DNA of 64,000 nt. Source: Bufo bufo (taxonomy: Eukaryota; Chordata; Amphibia; Anura; Bufonidae). The DNA is taken from assembly GCF_905171765.1 (NCBI RefSeq), contig NC_053391.1, positions 187,374,559-187,438,558 of the forward strand, in the 5' to 3' direction. Both the position numbers and the translations under genes were made by a program. Below the pieces are notes generated by a model. That model made no database searches. It saw only the letters and a program-made list of their open reading frames with translations, and was not told the DNA's origin. Shown piece by piece: positions 43,435 to 53,446 of this stretch; the first letter of the stretch is position 1, and the number at the start of each line of letters is the position of its first letter.

Positions 43435-45506
43435 TGTTGGGCATTTTTATATGTATACAATATTATCTAATGACATTATAATCAAAATGAATGCTCATCT
43501 CATTGCCTTTAAGAATAAGATTCAGCCTGAACCAAAGTTTTGTTATGTGGCTGAAAAAGCCAAGATGAGTTCATGGCAAGTTCAGTTTATATTTAAAAAA
43601 AATAATAATTGGGAACATAAATGGACATTGTATTTGAAAGTTAGTGCTAAAGATATGAGACCATCTGTAAGAAGTAAGTCAACTCCCTAAAGCATGGAGG
43701 GAACAAGGTTACTTGATAAGGATTCATGTCTTTATCGCACACCTGCTGTATGAGCTTCAATTTATATATTCATAATTATATATATATATATATCTTTGCA
43801 TGGTATATTTAGTTTACAACATATGTTAATCAATAATTCATATAATGTGTTATCTATGTGTAACAATGTGTCGATTTATATATATGTTATACCATGTATT
43901 TACCATTTAGAAGAAACAACTACAGAAACAACTCAGTAAGTTTAAGTTAATTGGATTTCAAAACAATAGTTATTCATGGATGTAGATAAATTAAATGTAC
44001 AAGTTCCGATGCCCAGCATCAAAGCCGCTACATAAAATTTTCATCAAGTCAACCCATATTTCAAAAAGATAAGAGAAGACAGTCAACTCCGACAAATCCA
44101 GGATATAGGTAATTAAAAGTGTAAGGAAAAGACCTTCCTCAGTGATTTATGGTAGATAGGTCAAAAAGTTCATGTGAAAGTATTATTAGATATTTAATTT
44201 TAATGCTTAAAAAGTTGTTATATTCACCTACAGTACCGCAGTGCCATCTGGAGGCAGATGGGCAACATTATATTATTTCATTATTTGTCCTATGCCATAT
44301 TAGGAGTTGAAATAACGTCATGAGGTTATTAGCATGCGAATACACCCACCCTACCTGATTGGGAATCCCTAATCTAAAGGGGATGATTCTTAGATAAGGG
44401 GGGGAATAATTATTCGTGTGCGGAGTAGCAGGAGAGCGATCAAGAGAAAGAGAGAGGGAGGAGAGGAGAAGTTGAGGTCTATCAAGATGGAAGCCATAAT
44501 GAGATGCGCTATGATGGACCACCCAGCTTTCCTAGGAGCAGAAGTGAGATTCCTGTTAGGACTTGGTAAGAGACACAGAAAATGATATTTCATTTTATTA
44601 AGACTAATTTGATAGTGTGGGTGAAATTATACCATCTAGATTGGCGAATAAATAAATGATTAAATAAATTGATCATCTCCATATTGAGATGTAGTCTTAG
44701 GATATTGTGAGGCTTCATTCTACCTGCAGAAGAATCTAGACTCATAATCTAGCAAAGCATTAAATGATTGCTTTTATATATATATATTGATAGAACATTC
44801 TTCGCCAAGCTAAGTGATGGATTCCCACCGGAAAGACGTCAAGTCCTTCCCATTTTAAGATCCTAGATCCCTGTTATTTGTCTTAATATTCTTACCAAAG
44901 TTATATTCTTGGATGGATTTGCCCATCTTGAAGTCATGTGATGTGTAGTTGGTTAGGGGGGGGGGGGGGGGGCAGAATGTATTCAGCATTCTATATTGAT
45001 GTCTAGGATTAGACATGCCCGTCCTGATATCATGAGGTTTTCTCTGAACAGAAGTAATGTATTAACTTATGTTCCTACTTTGATATCCTAACCTAATAAT
45101 AGCTTGATTATAATGTGACAAGTTATTTCCACTCACATGTATTGTTAAGCTTGTAATGCTTTATATTAACGCTATATATATTCATTTGCATGTATCATTG
45201 TGTTTATTTACTTATATATGTTTATAATCTTGTAACCAATAAATCTGCATATTTTTATAATACCTGTGTATCATTGTATAATGCAGAACTACATTTTATC
45301 ATTAACGTCATCTCACGTCAAAAAGAGCTTATTTATCTGAGGAAATAGTCGGACTCAGATGTGAATTGTATCAATTCGGTTGTCTACAATTCACCAGGTC
45401 ATGATTTTAAGAATTTATGACAATTTTTATAAATTTTATTTTTTTATGGTTAATTATTTTTATGACCATAATTAATAATTCTTAATTGAATTATTACCAC
45501 CCGACA
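43435..45506 (+). mobile_element. 2-kb LTR-like element (solo LTR?) in the plus PLE copy
   Basis: Begins TGTTGGGC and ends CCCGACA (TG...CA with a short inverted terminus), flanked by ATCC at 43431-43434 and 45507-45510. The minus PLE copy has the empty site GATCCCTACCAGG. A 4-bp duplication with TG/CA ends fits an LTR of retrovirus-like type. I find no direct repeat inside, so a solo long LTR is the simplest reading. It holds an AATAAA near 45238, a TATA-rich tract (43770-43793), a purine-rich tract (44440-44470) and a G18 run (44955-44972). A second copy begins at 62851. Confidence 0.65.
44487..44585 (+). other. short conserved open frame ending in a splice-donor-like site
   Basis: 32 codons starting MEAIMRCAMMDHPAFLG. 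The second element copy at 63815-63913 has a 32-codon frame of the same length, with only three or so amino-acid changes near its start. TTGGTAAGAG, a good 5' splice-site match, lies over the codons after LLGLG. This could be a leader exon rather than a complete protein. I do not recognise the peptide. Confidence 0.4.
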
Positions 45507-46067
45507 ATCCCTACCAGGAGGCTGAATTTATATATTGAATGTGGACATTAGCGGTAACCCGAAAGGGTTTATATATGAATTGGCAATAGGGAGTAATAAT
45601 CTGCTCCCATGTGTATTAACGCTATATATATTCATTTGCATGTATCATTGTGTTTATTTACTTATATATGTTTATAATCTTGTAACCAATAAATCTGCAT
45701 ATTTTTATAATACCTGTGTATCATTGTATAATGCAGAACTACATTTTATCATTAACGTCATCTCACGTCAAAAAGAGCTTATTTATCTGAGGAAATAGTC
45801 GGACTCAGATGTGAATTGTATCAATTCGGTTGTCTACAATTCACCAGGTCATGATTTTAAGAATTTATGACAATTTTTATAAATTTTATTTTTTTATGGT
45901 TAATTATTTTTATGACCATAATTAATAATTCTTAATTGAATTATTACCACCCGACAATCCCTACCAGGAGGCTGAATTTATATATTGAATGTGGACATTA
46001 GCGGTAACCCGAAAGGGTTTATATATGAATTGGCAATAGGGAGTAATAATCTGCTCCCATGTGTATT
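45168..46067 (+). repeat. 450-bp tandem duplication across an element junction
   Basis: 45168-45617 and 45618-46067 read the same, each starting AACGCTATATATATTC and ending with the PLE text CTCCCATGTGTATT. The unit spans the right end of the LTR-like element, its ATCC duplication and about 107 bp of PLE. The junction shows a few bases of shared TATT. The duplication therefore postdates the LTR-like insertion. Confidence 0.9.
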
Positions 46068-46233
46068 TTATGTTTATATTTTAAAGGTGATTGTACTAAA
46101 AGAATTAATGAATGTGATTTTATGTTGTATGATGTAAAACTGTTACTTTTGGAAGTATGTTATACGGATCGGAACCACACCGGCTTGAATAATGAGACAG
46201 CTGGATTATTTAAAGGGCTCGATTGCGAGCATG

Positions 46234-46298
46234 CGCAGTCATCGCCCCTGAAGAAGCGAGGCAGCGAAACCCGGGTCGGGCAGGAACGTGACGATCAC
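46234..46298 (+). ncRNA. hammerhead ribozyme, plus PLE copy
   Basis: CTGAAGA at 46248-46254, GAAA at 46266-46269, then CCCGGGTC giving a tight ACCC/GGGT stem III with cleavage expected after C46277. Stem I: CCC before the core pairs with GGG after the cleavage site, and distally ATCG pairs with CGAT. Stem II (AGCGAGGCAGC) is minimal and imperfect. The short stem III is the form known from Penelope-like elements, where cleavage may work best as a dimer. Confidence 0.72.
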
Positions 46299-46536
46299 TT
46301 TGTAATTTTATGCCTTTTGTCTACTAACCTGTTGTAAGTAGAATAAAACCTTTTATAACAAGATTCTCAAGGGTGCTTCACTATTTCTGCTTATCTCCTT
46401 GAACCCTGTAGAGGAGGAGGTCTGGGAGGATCGTATCCTTTGGGTGTCGATGAGAGGGGCTGATACCCTTGTACCATCCACTTGTGACCGGAACACATAG
46501 TTTCCAGCAGCGCGGTTCCAAAACCTTTTGACTTGG

Positions 46537-47145
46537 AGTGGACTATAGAAGATTGAAAATGGGTGATTTGGAGTGATGAGACGAAAGTCAATAGACTGGG
46601 CTCTGATTGGTGCAAATGGGTCTGGAAGAAACAAGGGAAAAAGGGGCTAATGGATCGAGAAATTGAAAGAACTATCAAGTTCAGTGAAGGAAGTCTGATG
46701 ATATAGGGTTGTTTCACAGCCAAAGGTGTTGGATACTTGAACAGGATTGATGGTGGTCTCAATGCTGAGCTATATGTGAGTATCCTACAAGACGAGTTAC
46801 TTCGTACACTTGAGTACAATGGGTATGAAAAGGACGATAAAGTGTTCTAGCAGGACAAGAAACCGAAGCATAAGTCGAGATTAGTGAAGAAATGGTTCAA
46901 TGACAATGAAGTAGAGGTGCAGGATTTGCCCCCACAGTCCCCAAACCTCAACCCAATCGAACACTTGTGGGTAGAGTTGAAGAAAAAGCTTAATTCGTAC
47001 CTATGTGAGTCGACCAGTATGCACTAGCATTGGGAACGTGTAGAAGAGACCTGGGAACAGATTGAGGTCGAGACATGCTTGAATTTGAATCTGATCGAGA
47101 GCATGCCCAGAAGGATTCAGGCAGTGTTGAAAGCCAAAGGTTGAT
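46537..47145 (+). pseudogene. Tc1-like transposase, catalytic part (DD34E)
   Basis: Continues the N-terminal part at 32085-32531. VIWSDETKVNRLGSD gives the first Asp; VF*QDKKPKHKS gives the second; PQSPNLNPIEHLW gives the Glu, 34 residues after the second Asp, so DD34E. Stops replace a Trp codon (SLMI*GC, near 46700), a Gln codon (near 46848) and one after STSMH (near 47025). Ends IQAVLKAKG and a stop near 47145. The stops look like simple transitions from sense codons, i.e. long neutral decay. Confidence 0.9.
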
Positions 47146-47150
47146 TTACA

Positions 47151-48586
47151 AAATACTAACAAAATAATTAAAATGAGAATTTAAGGAGCAAAACAGTAAC
47201 ATTGCAGTTACATGACAAGAATCTGCATATCTAATCATATGCTAAATAGTTGCAAGTCCAATTTATGTATGAAGTAGCCAAGATGATTGTCTATAAAATG
47301 GTGGTAGTCTCACGTTCGAAGCTGTAGTGGATGATGAGATATGGAGCCTGAAAGTCAAAAGTTCAAAACATTGTTACCCTTTTGATTATCAGTATAACTT
47401 CGGCACATCCAGTGCTGCTTCTAAATGTAAGCAAGCTTCCTACCGGCCTGTCCCCTTCCTCGCCCATTTATTCAGACCTGGCGTGAGCGAAGAGAAGTTG
47501 CAGATTGAAGCACAACTACTCTTTGTGCCTGAAATACTTCTAATATAGGCGTATATAAATGACCCCCTATGTTACTATGTTAATACATTTGCAGCATCTT
47601 ACCTTGGTGGATTTTTTCCTAGTCTTTAGTAAACTAGCCCCAATAAATCTCATTAGAGAATTTCTCTATTCTGCATTGTTGATATCTATAATTTGCAAAT
47701 GTTTGTAAAACAAATATTCACCAGAAGCAGGGTATTTGTAGCTCGAATGCGCTAGAATACGCAGTATTATCAAAATAAAAATGCACAGAAATGTATTGGT
47801 ATATTATGAATTTAAACCCCAAACCCGATTTAGCCATCCGGAATGGCAAATGAAAGGGTTACTTTCATATCATTGAAGTTTCTACAGTGTAAACATTTTT
47901 TTTTTTGCTTTTAATCTGACATCTTGCCCATAAGGTTATCACCATTGTCTATATTGCTGTGCTGACAATTTAGTAACATTCAGTGGATAATCTTTTGGAC
48001 CACTCCCTCCTGGCAGACATTTAGCTACTCCCCAAATCACATATTGATAAGTTGTATTAATACGTGGATTATTGGCTGTCTACCGTAGGAGCCGAGGCTC
48101 CTCTCCCTCTATTGCTCCTTGTTTTTTTTCCCTCATTCCCTCTCCTTCTTCCTTTTTTTTTCATTTCAGACGTCAAGCTCCATTATGTTCTATTTACGTT
48201 ACAGTAGTTATCCAGAATGAGGATTTTATAGATTAATGCTAACAGCCCAAACTTGAAGCAAAAGAGATAATTAACTTGGAGAGAAGCTGTGAAGTCTGCG
48301 TGCGATGTGCTGTTCTTTTAAGAATCCCACCTAGTGAGTTAGGGTAATGTTAGGTTTTTGAATCTTTTTTTTTTTGCAAACATAAAGAAGAGAGCTATGG
48401 TTATAATACCTTTTGGAAAAGACGGTTAATAGATTTATTAAATAAGGTGGAAGATTATCAGGGGAGATTTTTGATAATTAACTATAAGATAAACAAAAGC
48501 AAATTCTCTTTTGTAAATCTATAAGCCCCTAGCTCTGGGCAATTGTGGTTTCTCAAGGGTGTATGGAAGAATTTCCCTGGAAGATT
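47151..48586. other. intergenic, no gene seen
   Basis: AT-rich sequence without recognisable elements. 47327-47548 holds a short open frame (MDDEIWSLKVKSSKHCYPFD...) without recognisable motifs, followed by TATAAATGACCCCCTATGTTACTATG; this may be an old repeat end. No repeat termini found. Confidence 0.35.
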
Positions 48587-48590
48587 TTAA

Positions 48591-48878
48591 AGGGGTTGTC
48601 TCACTTCAGCAAGTGGCATTTATCATGTAGAGTAAGTTAATACAAGGCACTTACTAATGTATTGTGATTATCCCTATTGCTTCCTTTCTTGGCTGGATTA
48701 ATTTATTAATCACATTATACACTGCTCGTTTCCATAGTTACAACCACCCTGCAATTCATCAGTGGTGGTCGTGCTTGCACACTATAAGAAAAAGTTCCAG
48801 CCTCTCTGGTGGTCAGGACCGTGGGAGCGCACATAGGCTGATGCTTTTTCCTATAGTGTGCAAGCACGACCACCACTG
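48591..48878 (+). mobile_element. T2/Kolobok-type MITE, right part deleted
   Basis: Starts AGGGGTTGTCTCACTTCAGC after TTAA (48587-48590). Contains the inverted pair CAGTGGTGGTCGTGCTTGCA (48760-48779) and TGCAAGCACGACCACCACTG (48859-48878). The symmetric right arm, expected to mirror 48591-48760, is absent; LINE sequence follows immediately. Confidence 0.65.
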
Positions 48879-48885
48879 TTGGATG

Positions 48886-49354
48886 TAAAAGTAAACAAGT
48901 AATTGTTGCTGAAGATTTTAACTTAGTCGTCCATTCGGATATGGATTCCTCCGGTACGGCACATTGTGCGAAGACTCAGGTTAGAGGAGCGTTAAGAGGT
49001 GATGGGCTGCATGGTATATTGCGTTATTTAAATAATTTGTACAAAGATTTGACATACTGTATTTCTCTGAGCACCATAATTCATACTCATGAACAGACTT
49101 CTTTGAAAGTACTTCCTTGTTAAGCTTGGCTGGGAAGGCAGTAATCCTACCAAGGGTCTGTTTGAGTGGATTAGTGGATACACCAGCTATTCTAACTTAC
49201 ATTGAAAGATACAGTATGGTTTGTTGGCTTTAGAAGAAATCAGCAGGAATATACAGGAAGTGCAATATAAGGTTTTTGCACTCAATGATAATTACTAAAA
49301 CCTCCATTTATAGCCTATGGTGTGCGCACAAGTCAGTTATAAGGGGTCAGTGTA
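48886..49354 (+). pseudogene. old LINE ORF2: endonuclease fragment
   Basis: VIVAEDFNLVVHSDMDSSG corresponds to the GDFN block (Gly now Glu). Then RGALRGDGLHGILRYLNNLYKDLTY, a frameshifted stretch, and text equivalent to the SDH region. It ends at the TTAA where the MITE 49359-50530 is inserted. Confidence 0.75.
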
Positions 49355-49358
49355 TTAA

Positions 49359-50530
49359 AGGGGTTCTACAGTTTGTTTTAAATGATAATCTATCCTCTGG
49401 ATAGATCATCAGCATCTGACCGGCGGGGGTCCGACACCCGGGACACCCACCGATCAGCTGTTTGAGAAGGCAGCGGTGCTCCAGCAGCGCCGCGGCCTTC
49501 TTACTGTTTACCGCTGGCCCAGTGACATCACGACTAGTATCATCTGGCCTGGGCGGGGCTAAGCTCCATTCAAGTGAATGGAGTTTAGCCGCGCCCAGGC
49601 CAGTTGATACTACTAGTCGTGACGTCACTGGGCCAGCGGTAAACAGTGAGAAGTATAGTCCTAAGCCCTCATAGGGACCATCGGGATATTATAATCAATA
49701 TATACCACGGTCAATAGACCAAAACAAATCGCTTTAGGGGTCTCTACCTAATATTAAAATGTATATCTTTATTTCATCATTCTAAAAAACATAAGTGTAT
49801 TAGAGAAAAAATGTGTTTAAAATTATCAGTGTGCAGCAGGGTTTAATATCTACTGAACTAGTAGCTGCTAGTAGTTACCAGCGGGCAACCAAGGGATCCT
49901 GTCCCCTTATTCAGTAATTATAGACACCTATTCAGGTGTTATATTTGTATTTCTGTGGCAGACAGGTTAATGTAACTAGTTAATTTATCACTTGTGTTAG
50001 TGAGGATAGATATATTGCATTATCATACTGTGCCTAAATTGAATCTGGCAGGGATGTGGGTATTTTACTATATTCGATCAACCCAGCAAACTTCCTGTGC
50101 GTGGGATGTGGGTATTTTACTATATTCAATCAGCCCTAAATAGGTGTCTATAATTACTGAATAAGGGGACAAGATCCCTTGGTTGCCGCTGGTAATTACT
50201 AGCAGCTACTAGTTCAGTAGATATTAAACCCTGCTGCACACTGATAATTTGAAACAACTTTTTTTCTCTAATACACTTATGTTTTTTAGAATGATGAAAT
50301 AAAGATATACATTTTAATACTAGGTAGAGACCCCTAAAGGGATTTGTTTTGGTCTATTGACCGTGGTATATATTGGAAACAGTGAGAAGGCCGCGGCGCT
50401 GCTGCTGGAGCGCCGCTGCCTTCTCAAACAGCTGATCGGCGGAGGTCCCGGGTGTCGGACCCCCGCCGGTCAGATGCTGATGATCTATTCAGAGGATAGA
50501 TCATCAGTTAAAATAAACTGCAGAACCCCT
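49359..50530. mobile_element. T2/Kolobok-type MITE in the old LINE, itself split
   Basis: Ends AGGGGTTCTACAG and CTGCAGAACCCCT, flanked by TTAA (49355-49358, 50531-50534). Subterminal pairs: ATCTATCCTCTGGATAGATC with GATCTATTCAGAGGATAGATC, and GGCGGGGGTCCGACACC with its complement. A 723-bp insertion (49654-50376) splits the right arm. Confidence 0.88.
49654..50376. mobile_element. non-coding foldback retroinsertion with 13-bp duplication
   Basis: AAACAGTGAGAAG is repeated at 49641-49653 and 50377-50389. The insert is nearly palindromic: TATATACCACGGTCAATAGA pairs with TCTATTGACCGTGGTATATA, and TTAGTAGCTGCTAG-type text with its complement. A long target duplication suggests target-primed insertion of a reversed dimer, as for the 411-bp element at 31177. 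The GTGGGATGTGGGTATTTTAC segment occurs twice in the middle (about 50050 and 50104). Confidence 0.6.
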
Positions 50531-50534
50531 TTAA

Positions 50535-50930
50535 ATTGGTAGTGGAATTTAAAAAAAATTAACTTTAAGGTTTAATTACAGACTTATGTAATTTGAAAGA
50601 CATTCATAAAACAGATCCCAACGTGATATCACAAGCTTAGATAAACCTAGTAAGGACACAGATCAAAACACTGATATTAAGTGAATATATCGAATCTAGG
50701 TTAAAGTAACGAGCTAAACAATATGAACTAGGAGATAAGGGGGGTACGTTTCTGAGTAATAGAATTAAAAATATAAAAATAGCGTTGGGGTGTCCCTTTT
50801 AAGAATAAATTGGGTATGGAGTTATTTTCCCCGGCTGAGATTGATAATGTCTCTGCTGTTTACTACTGTGAGCTTTACAACTTAAAAGGATGACAACACG
50901 CTTTACCAGCCAAACTCTAGAATATAGAGC
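50535..50930 (+). pseudogene. old LINE ORF2: linker between endonuclease and RT
   Basis: Reads in shifting frames as NRIKNIKIALG and FPAEIDNVSAVYYCELYNLKR, the latter matching the L1 block before the RT (compare NQFKLYYQSLYNLK in the younger copy at 17260). Several stops. Confidence 0.65.
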
Positions 50931-52269
50931 AGGGCCACAGAACCTGCGGTCCACATGCGGCCCCCAGAACCAAGGTTTGCGGCCCCCATCCTTCTGGGCA
51001 GAAACACAGCTGATACTGCGATCAGAAGGGTTGGGATACAGCAATGCAAGGGTTAATACCCTGCAAGTGATAGGGGTACAGAGAGGGGGTGTGTATGGAC
51101 AGGTTGTGGGTAGGTAGTAGGTAGGGGTGAGGTACAGTGGGGGTGATCCGGGATGTTCAGCAATGCAAGGGTTTATACCCTGCAAGTGTACAGAGAGGGG
51201 GTGTGTATGGGCAGGTTGTGGGTATCAGGGATAATATGGGTAGGTATAATCAGGGGTTAATCAGGGAGGGTATGGGAGTAGGGGGTTTATCGTTAGTGGG
51301 ATAGCGGTAGGGGTTAATCGATACTTAGCGTTATTGCTCGTTTGTCTAGGGGTGCTCGTTCGTCCCGGGGTTGATCTTCCAGCGGGGGAAGGGGTGGCTG
51401 GTAGGGAGAAGCGGGGGAAGGGAGGCTGGTAGGGGTACCCACCCCCCTTCAGTGCAGGGCTGCCGGAATTTATATCCCGCAGCCCGCACTTCCGGGCCGC
51501 GGCTCATGCGCGGTGCGGCACGGGCCAAAGACACGTGGGCCGGCGCGGTGATATGACGTCACCGCGCCAGCATGCGCGTCCCTGCACGCGCACAGCAGGG
51601 CCGCACCATTTGCTGACAGGCGGGAGAAGCCTTTGATCTCCCGCCTGCAGCACCTTGCAATCCGGACAGCGCGATAGTAATCGCGCTGCCGGAATGCGCA
51701 TAATAGAAGGAGGGGAGGTTTCTCCCCTCTTCCTATTATGCATGAATATCTCCAGCCGAGCTGGAGATACTTACTACAAAGGACTCCGATTCTATTGAAT
51801 CAGAGTTCTTTGAAGCATACAGGATGACCGGACTTTTATCCGGTCATTCTGATGCAATTAGCCAGATGGCATCAGTGCGAATGCTTGGGGCACATTCCAT
51901 TCACACTGATACATCTGGCTTCAGGTGAACCAGGGGGCATAATATATAATATACATGCATATGGATGCTTGGGGCACATCCATACACATGTATACACTGA
52001 TACTGGGGTATATAGGGGGCATATATATATCTAAGGAGGCACAGCACAGATACATATATATATATAACAAGGGACCTATAAGGGGGCACAAATTTCCCAC
52101 AGGGGCCACCATGAGCCCCTGTGGGCCACCAAGGGCAGATGTGCGCAGATGCTGGGCACATCTGCGCACATCATCCCATGATATGGTAGTCAATGTATGC
52201 ATATATACCATACATGCACGCACGTGTTTGCATGCATGCATGCATATATATGCATACGTCTCAACCCTT
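50931..52269. other. GC-rich insertion with a chain of hairpins, no gene
   Basis: Lies between two LINE fragments, so it was probably inserted, but I cannot fix its ends or find a duplication. 51041-51235 holds two copies of a unit with GCAATGCAAGGGTT and ACCCTGCAAGTG. From about 51538 to 52172 the sequence is a succession of separate, nearly perfect hairpins (listed in Part 2). The last part (52185-52260) is ATGC-rich alternating sequence. The short frames, including mirrored frames at 51901-52341, follow from the palindromes. Confidence 0.6.
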
Positions 52270-52478
52270 CCTCAACAGTCTCATAGGACCAACTATGTTT
52301 TATTCCAGGGCATGAAACACATGATGCCACTCAAAGAATAGCTGATATTGAGGATTGGTTTGGCAAGGAGGAATTCCCCTGTGTAATCTTGTCTCTTGAT
52401 GCAGAAGGCATTTGAAAGAGTGCACTGGGTTTCCTCTATGATGTTCTCAGGAAGTATTGTCTGGGAGGCCCAATTCTA
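52270..52478 (+). pseudogene. old LINE ORF2: RT blocks (VGFIPG to LDAEKAF region)
   Basis: Recognisable as FIPGHETHDATQRIADIEDW and VILSLDAEGI followed by a stop, then FLYDVLRKYCLGGPILKA. This is the same block as LAITLDAEKAFDRLHW in the younger LINE. Interrupted by a MITE after GGPILKA. Confidence 0.75.
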
Positions 52479-52979
52479 AAAGCCTCAGAGCTGAACCCGG
52501 ACATACCCATAATTTCACCCAGGCAGCTCCCCTGATGTTAGCATCGGAGCATTTCATGCTCCGATGCTCTCCCTTGCCCTGTGCTGGATCGCGCAGGGCA
52601 AGGGCTCTTTTATTTACAATAACACTGCCAGCCGGAGGCTTCCTCCCCACAAGGTGTGTTTGGTGACGTCACCGGCTCTGATGGTCGGGCTTTAGCGCTG
52701 CCCTAGCCATTTTACAGGCTAGGGCAGCGCTAAAGTTCGCCCATCAGTGTCGGTGATGTCACCGAGCTCACTGCTGGGCCGAAGACTCCGCCTGGCAGCC
52801 CTATGGAGGGCCCAGTTCGTCACCGGAACTCCAGAAAATGCCTTTGCCCTGCGCGATTTAGTGCAGGGCAAAGGAGAGCATCGGAGCATGAACTGCTCCG
52901 ATGCTCAAGTCAGGGGGGCTGTCTGGGTAAAAATGGGGATATGTCCGGGTTCAGCTCTGAACCCAGACAACCCCTTTAA
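52479..52979. mobile_element. T2-type MITE in the old LINE RT
   Basis: Right end GAACCCAGACAACCCCT then TTAA-like text (52974-52979). The left end is eroded (AGAGCTGAACCCGGACAT, 52485-52502), its complement being ATGTCCGGGTTCAGCTCT at 52940-52957. Inner arms pair over GAGCATCGGAGCATG / CATGCTCCGATGCTC and GCCCTGCGCGA / TCGCGCAGGGC. The left TTAA was not found. Confidence 0.7.
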
Positions 52980-53134
52980 CGAGATTCTAAACCTTTATTC
53001 TAGCAAAAATGTAATGGTATGTTTTAATGGTTTTGTTTCTAAGGCTTCTCAAATATTACAAGACAGGGCTGTCCACAATCACCAGTGATCTTTAATGTAA
53101 TTTTCAAACCATTGGTGACAGCACACCACAATAG
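52980..53134 (+). pseudogene. old LINE ORF2: RT block RQGCPQSP
   Basis: Reads ILNLYSSKNVMVCFNGFVSK, then after a frameshift RQGCPQSPVIFNVIFKPLVT up to the DIRS-like element. This matches GSRQGCPLSPLLF in the younger LINE. The coding text runs to the last base before the DIRS terminus, which fixes the insertion point. Confidence 0.82.
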
Positions 53135-53237
53135 CCTCCCCAACAGCACTGACAGGAGGGTGATCCCCACCTCCAGGACAGGAAACAACACAGAAGCTCA
53201 ACTTTAAAAAGGGGCCTCCTGCCCTTACCTAATCAGT
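53135..53237. repeat. DIRS terminal inverted repeat (3' side)
   Basis: Matches the complement of 57299-57400 with a few substitutions (CAACAGCACTG against CAACGGCACTG). Confidence 0.9.
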
Positions 53238-53350
53238 AAATGACAAAGTACATGGTAGTGATGAAAAAAACTTTTATTAATCCAACCGGAATACAAAGAG
53301 AAAATGCAATCATAAATCCAAGGAAATCATAATTAATGGTGGGAAACCCC

Positions 53351-53446
53351 CAGTGCCGTTGGGGAGGTTATTGGAAAATCCAATTACCAGTAAGAGGAAT
53401 TAACCCTTTTCCCCGGCGCCTCCCCAACGGCACTGACAGGAGGCTT
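53351..53446. repeat. DIRS internal complementary region
   Basis: CAGTGCCGTTGGGGAGG, a ~53-bp spacer, then CCTCCCCAACGGCACTGACAGGAGG. Both pieces copy the outermost bases of the terminal repeats. In DIRS-1 this region templates joining of the two ends. Confidence 0.8.

Larger units (their letters stand above)
32532..46536. mobile_element. head-to-head Penelope-like element dimer inserted in Tc1
   Basis: The 14-bp duplication AGTGGACTATAGAA lies at 32518-32531 and 46537-46550. Inside are two 5'-truncated PLE copies in opposite orientation, meeting around a 23-bp spacer (40770-40792) flanked by GAAAATTAACAAGTTTG on both sides. The minus copy runs leftward to 32532, the plus copy rightward to 46536. 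The left copy keeps about 110 bp more 3' sequence. Each copy contains RT, GIY-YIG, a minisatellite and a hammerhead. Later insertions: a Gypsy element in the minus copy and an LTR-like element in the plus copy. Confidence 0.9.

Noticed and set aside
51901..52341. Overlapping open frames of 86-128 residues on both strands
   Set aside because: Generated by hairpins and ATGC-rich alternating sequence; no recognisable domain.
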